8,799 nt of DNA from Comamonadaceae bacterium. Lineage in GTDB: Bacteria; Pseudomonadota; Gammaproteobacteria; Burkholderiales; Burkholderiaceae_C. This document shows, in pieces, positions 5,145 through 8,799 of the stretch. The stretch covers positions 1 to 8,799 of the forward strand of contig CANFZJ010000103.1 of the NCBI GenBank assembly GCA_947451445.1. The letters run 5' to 3'. The notes under the pieces are model-generated. The model made no database searches, was not told the origin of the DNA, and was given only the letters and a program-made list of their open reading frames with translations. Position 1 is the first letter of the stretch. Every line of letters begins with the position of its first letter. The position numbers and the translations under genes were made by a program.

Positions 5145-6580
5145 ACACACACCTACGCACCTGGCTGGTCTGGACAGTGCTGTGCGGCCTGCTGCTGGCG
5201 GCCCTGCATGGTTGCGGCGGCGGCAGCATTGCGGGCGTGGGCAGCGGCGGCTCGGGCACGGCCAGTGGCACGGTCAGCGGCTTTGGCAGCGTGGTTGTCG
5301 ATGGCGTGGAATACAGCGACAGCAACGCCACGGTGCAGCGCCCCGGCCCCGACGGCACCCTGGCCAACGCCGACCTGCAACTGGGCCAGCGGGTCCAGCT
5401 GGTGCTGGGCAACAGCACAGTGGCGCAGAGCATTACCGTGGTGTCACAACTGGTGGGCAGCGTAGGCAGCGTGCCCGACAGCAATGGCTGGATGCAGGTG
5501 CTGGGCCAATGGGTGCGGCTGGTCGACAACACCAGCGACAGCACACGCAGCAGCCTGACCATCCTGGGCGGGTACAGCGCGCTGGGCAGCATCCGCAGCG
5601 GTGACGCAGTCGAGGCGTATGGGTCCTGGGTGTGGGACAACAGCAAGGCCGCCACCGTGCTGGTCGCCACCCGGTTACAAAAACTATCGCTTGCGCCCAC
5701 CGTGGTGCAGCTGGGCGGTGTGGTCTACGGTCTGTCGGGTACGCAATTTCACCTGAATACAGCCACCGGCACGCTGGTGCAGGCCAGTGCCTTGCCCAGC
5801 GGGTTGGCCAATGGGCAGGTGGTGCAGGTATGGACCCGCAACGCCAACACCACCCCGGTCGCAGCCAGCCGCGTGGTAGTGGCCGAGGTACTGGCGCAAG
5901 ACCTGGACAGCGCGCAAACCCTGACCCTGGGCGGCCTGGCCAGCCAGTACAACGCCAGCACGCGCACCGTGGTGGTCCAAGGCACAACGGTACAGCTGGC
6001 CGCCAATGTGGTGGTGGACACAGCGGCACTGGCCGCAGGCCAATTTGTCAGCCTGCAGGTGCAGCGCGTGGGCAACACACTGGTGGCCAGTGCCGCCAGC
6101 CTGCGCAGCGGATCGGGCCCGAACGACGACCAGGGCGGCATATCCATGCTCAGTGGCGTCACCAGCGGCATCGACTGGAGCACCAGCAGCGTCAGCTTTC
6201 AGCTGCGCGGGGTCAATGTGGTGGCCGCTGCAGCCGTCATCAACAACAGCTGCCGTGCAGCGGCACTGACAGCCGACGTGTCGGTACAAGCGCTAGGCCG
6301 CGTGCAAGCCTCCGGCCAAGCCATCACCGCCACCCAGGTGCTGTGCAGCCAGACGGTGGTCAGCGGCGCGGTATTGCAACGCGAAGGTGTCGTCACCAGC
6401 GTACAAACCACCGCCAACAGCCTGGTGCTGCGTACCAGCCAAGGCAACGTCACCGCCACCTGGGACAACCAAACCTACTTTGCGCAAAGCCCCGCCACGC
6501 TGGTGGGTGTGCAGGTGGAGGTAGAAGGCGTGCTGGACGGCAGCACACTGCGCCTACGCACCGTGCGGCTGGAGCACTGA
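5141..6580 (+). CDS. DUF5666-repeat lipoprotein
   Basis: The protein has 479 residues. It starts with a short charged segment, a hydrophobic stretch (8-22), and a lipobox-like LHGC with C25 as the predicted lipid-accepting residue. GGGS follows, and Gly at +2 predicts the outer membrane. A Gly/Ser-rich linker (26-42) leads to GTVSGFGSVVVDGVEYSDSNATV (within 43-65), the typical opening of a DUF5666 domain. I see about six related beta-rich units, roughly 41-103, 104-180, 188-251, 262-320, 335-402 and 412-478. Each tends to run as 'modification of a value, hydrophobic strand, GQ-V-V/L strand, strand', as in small OB-like barrels. The unit limits are by eye. The function of DUF5666 proteins is unknown; a surface-exposed binding or structural role is a guess. 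Translation is probably coupled to the DUF6502 gene by the ATGA overlap. From memory the two families often sit side by side. Confidence 0.82.
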   Translation: MNTHLRTWLVWTVLCGLLLAALHGCGGGSIAGVGSGGSGTASGTVSGFGSVVVDGVEYSDSNATVQRPGPDGTLANADLQLGQRVQLVLGNSTVAQSITVVSQLVGSVGSVPDSNGWMQVLGQWVRLVDNTSDSTRSSLTILGGYSALGSIRSGDAVEAYGSWVWDNSKAATVLVATRLQKLSLAPTVVQLGGVVYGLSGTQFHLNTATGTLVQASALPSGLANGQVVQVWTRNANTTPVAASRVVVAEVLAQDLDSAQTLTLGGLASQYNASTRTVVVQGTTVQLAANVVVDTAALAAGQFVSLQVQRVGNTLVASAASLRSGSGPNDDQGGISMLSGVTSGIDWSTSSVSFQLRGVNVVAAAAVINNSCRAAALTADVSVQALGRVQASGQAITATQVLCSQTVVSGAVLQREGVVTSVQTTANSLVLRTSQGNVTATWDNQTYFAQSPATLVGVQVEVEGVLDGSTLRLRTVRLEH

Positions 6581-6610
6581 TTTTTAGAACGTGTTCACGT
6601 TCTAAAAATC
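6579..6610. repeat. Perfect 15-bp inverted repeat between convergent genes
   Basis: The left arm GATTTTTAGAACGTG (6579-6593) and right arm CACGTTCTAAAAATC (6596-6610) are perfectly complementary around a 2-nt centre. The left arm includes the last two bases of the DUF5666 stop codon. In RNA of either strand this would be a long hairpin, so it may end or protect both convergent transcripts. However, the T-run is on the 5' arm and the A-run on the 3' arm, the reverse of a standard intrinsic terminator, and no T-run follows. A protein-binding palindrome is the alternative. Confidence 0.8.
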
Positions 6611-6621
6611 GGCATACGTTC

Positions 6622-7314
6622 TTACATCCCCAGCGATTTAAGGAAATCTTCGGTCTCGGCGTCTGACGCCGTCTGCGCGGGCGCAGGTGCAGGGGCCTTG
6701 GCGTGGTGGGGTTGGGCCATCAGCGCGTCTACGTCAGGCACCTCTTGCGCCTCGAAGTCGTGCAACTTGATGAACTCGGTACGGTCCACCGCCAGCTCCA
6801 GGTAAAAGATGTTGTTGCTGGCGGTATAGAAGGTCACGCGGCGGGCCTCGGGCTGGTCCAGGTTGGCGTCCACACTCAGCTGCACCTGCTTGGTCAGCAC
6901 CAGCATCTTGGGCTGGTTTTGGGTGATGTTGGTTTGCAGTTCGCGGCGCACTTTGCCGGTGAAGTCGCCCACCACTTGGTTCATCAACTCGCCCATCACG
7001 TTGCTGACCTCGTCTGCGGTGTGCGAGGTCACCAGGTCTTCTTTGGGCATGCCCATGCTGAGCAGGTAGCGCTCATAAATCTCCATGGCTGCCGCCGCCG
7101 AAAAGTTGATGACCACCAGCCCGGAAAACCCGCCATCGAACAGCACAAAACACGCGATGTCGGGTTTCAGGCAGGTTTGGTGGATGCGCTGCACCATGCC
7201 CGAATAGTGGAGCTGGCTTTGGGTGGCCACCGTCAGCACCCGGGTCACCGAATTGCACAAACTGGTGAGCAGGTCTTCGGTGCCAAAAACCACGGGAGCG
7301 TCTTGCAATTTCAT
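6622..7314 (-). CDS. DUF3334 / CheX-like protein
   Basis: The protein has 230 residues and is cytoplasmic. It resembles the DUF3334 family, related to the CheC/CheX/FliY phosphatase fold, in segments such as FGTEDLLTSLCNSV (10-23), CLKPDIACFVLF (48-59), GELMNQVVGDF (108-118), and TQNQPKMLVLTKQV (131-144). ADEVSNVMGELMNQ (100-113) contains E102-x2-N105, the same spacing as the ExxN catalytic pair of CheX, which dephosphorylates CheY~P. Phosphatase activity is inferred from this motif only. The domain is followed by an Ala/Pro-rich linker (204-215) and an acidic tail ending EDFLKSLGM. The ATG at 7314 was chosen; an in-frame TTG at 7329 would add five residues and has no better ribosome site. 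No chemotaxis gene is adjacent. Confidence 0.82.
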   Translation of the reverse strand: MKLQDAPVVFGTEDLLTSLCNSVTRVLTVATQSQLHYSGMVQRIHQTCLKPDIACFVLFDGGFSGLVVINFSAAAAMEIYERYLLSMGMPKEDLVTSHTADEVSNVMGELMNQVVGDFTGKVRRELQTNITQNQPKMLVLTKQVQLSVDANLDQPEARRVTFYTASNNIFYLELAVDRTEFIKLHDFEAQEVPDVDALMAQPHHAKAPAPAPAQTASDAETEDFLKSLGM

Positions 7315-7383
7315 GGAATATGCTTTCAAAAGTCAAAGCTACATCTTGACACATCGGGTAGTGGAAATGGAGCTTTCGTAGGC
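7315..7383 (-). promoter_or_regulatory. Upstream region of the CheX-like gene with a small inverted repeat
   Basis: The 69 bp between the oxidoreductase stop and the CheX-like start are AT-richer than the genes. They hold an inverted repeat GTCAA-N9-TTGAC (7332-7350), 18 bp before the ATG. A TTGAC also resembles a -35, but no matching -10 is placed correctly before the start codon. A promoter here is plausible but not demonstrated; read-through from the oxidoreductase gene is equally possible. Confidence 0.3.
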
Positions 7384-8475
7384 TTAACAATAGGCACCGG
7401 TCGCCACAAAACTGCCGCTGGCCGCGCTCTGTTCACCGCAGTCCAGCATCGCCATCACCTGGTGCACCTGCTGGCGGCTCACGTGTGCCGCACCGGGCAG
7501 GCCCCGCAGATGGTCGCGCAAACCGGCGTAGTACTGCAAATAATTGCCTGCCACGCCGGGCACGGTCTCCAGCACTACCTCGGGTGCACGGTCGCTGCTG
7601 CCGTGGGTGGCCAGCTGGCCGGGTAGCGGGTCATGGCCCCAGTCACCCAGCGCGTCCAGCTGTGGGCGGGCACCGGTTTTCAGCACATCCTCCTGCACGT
7701 CCAGCCCGTATTTGGTGAACGAACCCTGCGTGCCGTGCAGCACGAACCGGGGGCCGGACGCGGTGACGCAAGAGCTGGCGTGCAGCACCACCCGCAGGCC
7801 AGGCTGGTCGGCGTAGCGCAACTGGGCGTGGAAGTAGTCGTTGGTTTGCGTGTTGTCGCGCTGGCGGGCCACGTCCAGCGCCAATGCGTCGGGCACGCCA
7901 AACAGCTGCAGGGCCTGGTCCACCAGGTGCGCACCCAGGTCCAGCCACAGGTCCGAGCCGGGGATGTCCTGCTCGCGCCACTTGCCGGGCACGACATGGC
8001 GAAAGCGGTCAAAGTGCGACTCGAAATGGGTGATGCGCCCCAGCCGCCCGCTGGCCAGCACCTGTTGCAGTTGCAAAAAGTCGCCGTCCCAGCGCCGGTT
8101 TTGGTAAACGGTGAGCACCCGGCCCTGCTGCTGCGCCACGGCCAGCAGGTCTTCGGTCTCGGCCAGGGTGACGGTACAGGGCTTGTCTACCAGCACATGC
8201 TTGCCCGCCAACAGCGCGGCACGGGCCAGCGGGTGGTGGCTGGCGTTGCTGGTGGCGATGACGACCAGGTCGATGGTGGGATCGGCAAACACCTGCTCCG
8301 GCGTGGCCACCACGCGCACCTGCGGCCAGTCGGCCAGCACCACCTCGGGCTTGCTGGAACAGATGCAGGCCAACTCCAGCCCCGGCACACCTGAAATCAG
8401 CGGCGCGTGGAAGACTTTGCCGGCCAGGCCATAGCCAATAACGGCAACGCGGATGGGGGTGGTGGGGGTGGTCAT
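7384..8475 (-). CDS. Gfo/Idh/MocA family NAD(P)-dependent oxidoreductase
   Basis: The protein has 363 residues. The N-terminal Rossmann domain shows the dinucleotide motif VIGYGLAGKVFHAPLI, with G14-x-G16-x2-G19. The family's catalytic lysine is in VDKPCT (K98, the 'EKP' position). YQNRRWDGDF (124-133) and the SGRLGRITHFESHFDRFR segment (142-159) follow, then WLDLGAHLVDQALQLFG (177-193), carrying the active-site D179, H183 and D186. This combination is closest to the YdgJ/IolW-like branch, some of which are inositol or related polyol dehydrogenases. Substrate prediction within the family is unreliable, so I do not assign one. A strong AAGGAG (8486-8481) precedes the ATG by five bases. The start overlaps the stop of the upstream gene as ATGA, so the two form an operon. 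Confidence 0.92.
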   Translation of the reverse strand: MTTPTTPIRVAVIGYGLAGKVFHAPLISGVPGLELACICSSKPEVVLADWPQVRVVATPEQVFADPTIDLVVIATSNASHHPLARAALLAGKHVLVDKPCTVTLAETEDLLAVAQQQGRVLTVYQNRRWDGDFLQLQQVLASGRLGRITHFESHFDRFRHVVPGKWREQDIPGSDLWLDLGAHLVDQALQLFGVPDALALDVARQRDNTQTNDYFHAQLRYADQPGLRVVLHASSCVTASGPRFVLHGTQGSFTKYGLDVQEDVLKTGARPQLDALGDWGHDPLPGQLATHGSSDRAPEVVLETVPGVAGNYLQYYAGLRDHLRGLPGAAHVSRQQVHQVMAMLDCGEQSAASGSFVATGAYC

Positions 8476-8799
8476 GGACGCTCCTTGGGGTGGACGGGGG
8501 TGGTCAATACGGACAAATGGGCGAGGGACTGGGCGACTTCGGCCTCCAGCACGCGCATGCGGGCCGGGTCGCGCGGCACGGGGCGGCCATCGCGCACATC
8601 GGACGCCATGGCCGATATCTCGACCATCAGGCGGGTGGTATGCAAGGCCTCTTGCACCACGCCGTGGCGCGGGTCTTCGGGCGGTAGCACGACGGCCGAC
8701 AAATCGGCCTGCACCCGGCGAAATACGGGGGCGTAGACGCTGCGGCTGCGGGCATCCAGCGCCAGCACCGACAGGGTTCCTGCCCGGACCTGCTGGACA
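8472..8799 (-). CDS. Unrecognised protein, C-terminal part only (5' end outside window)
   Basis: The reverse-strand frame stays open from the stop at 8472-8474 to the window edge, giving at least 108 codons. An in-frame GTG at 8768 exists, but the coding frame continues upstream in the same style, so the gene most likely starts outside. The visible part is soluble-looking and helix-forming, rich in Ala, Val, Arg and Asp, with segments such as VFRRVQADLSAVVLPPED and VVQEALHTTRLMVEISAMA. It ends in a Pro-rich tail (TTPVHPKERP). No motif is diagnostic. A C-terminal helical domain of a FUSC-type membrane transporter crossed my mind, but nothing visible proves it. The ATGA overlap with the oxidoreductase gene supports a real, co-translated gene. 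Confidence 0.65.
   Translation of the reverse strand, partial: VQQVRAGTLSVLALDARSRSVYAPVFRRVQADLSAVVLPPEDPRHGVVQEALHTTRLMVEISAMASDVRDGRPVPRDPARMRVLEAEVAQSLAHLSVLTTPVHPKERP

Noticed and set aside
4272..5150. 292-codon reverse frame opposite the DUF6502 gene
   Set aside because: It mirrors the forward gene, runs through the promoter palindromes and has no recognisable domain. The forward frame has family-like sequence and an ATGA link to its neighbour.
5632..6666. 344-codon forward frame overlapping the DUF5666 gene
   Set aside because: It is an out-of-frame Arg/Gln/Gly/His-rich translation without domains, and it crosses the palindrome and the end of the CheX-like gene.
7315..7329. TTG start at 7329 for the CheX-like gene
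   Set aside because: The ATG five codons later leads straight into family-like sequence, and no ribosome site favours the TTG.
6703..7626. 307-codon forward frame opposite the CheX-like gene and the oxidoreductase end
   Set aside because: It is antisense to conserved proteins and rich in His and Gly, typical of a shadow frame.
1..8799. CRISPR array, tRNA, rRNA, insertion sequence, phage or toxin-antitoxin genes
   Set aside because: No regular direct repeats, cloverleaf-like sequences, transposase motifs or small paired genes were seen on either strand.

Overview
The window reads as ordinary chromosomal DNA of a high-GC betaproteobacterium, most likely a Comamonadaceae member (Rhodoferax/Polaromonas-like). 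This rests on the style of the IspH, FkpB, RadC and Smr proteins, on the fkpB-ispH gene pair, and on a dispersed intergenic repeat of a kind I recall from that family. It is an inference from memory, not a search. I see no tRNA, rRNA, CRISPR array, insertion sequence or phage gene. Genes are densely packed and several neighbours overlap by four bases.

Layout: (1) 1-1371, leftward: fkpB (SlpA-type peptidyl-prolyl isomerase) coupled by a GTGA overlap to ispH, the last enzyme of the MEP isoprenoid pathway, whose C-terminus is cut by the window edge. (2) 1413-2746, rightward: radC (JAB/MPN domain) overlapping an Smr-domain gene by ATGA. (3) 2757-2812: a two-hairpin repeat ending in a T-run, placed to stop leftward transcription. 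(4) 2813-4228, leftward: two tandem intradiol-dioxygenase-like genes. The downstream one is a probable Tat-exported lipoprotein with all four predicted iron ligands. The upstream one is a shorter paralogue that has lost at least three of them. (5) 4229-4331: an AT-rich divergent control region with two palindromes of the form GGGA-N5-TCCC, centred 28 bp apart. (6) 4332-6580, rightward: a DUF6502-type protein, possibly a regulator, overlapping by ATGA a repeat-rich DUF5666-type lipoprotein. (7) 6579-6610: a perfect 15-bp inverted repeat between convergent genes. (8) 6622-7314, leftward: a CheX-like DUF3334 protein. (9) 7384-8799, leftward: a Gfo/Idh/MocA NAD(P)-dependent oxidoreductase overlapped by the C-terminal part of an unrecognised upstream gene.

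Regions 1, 2, 8 and 9 look like housekeeping or common accessory genes. The best candidate for an undescribed system is 2813-6580: two divergent two-gene units sharing one palindrome-bearing control region. Each unit ends in a lipoprotein whose acylated Cys lies in the same Gly-Cys-Gly-Gly-Gly-Ser context. One unit carries an extracytoplasmic intradiol dioxygenase and its ligand-poor paralogue. The other carries a putative DNA-binding DUF6502 protein and the DUF5666 lipoprotein. That they form one regulated envelope module is inference; the layout, palindromes and ligand losses are seen directly.
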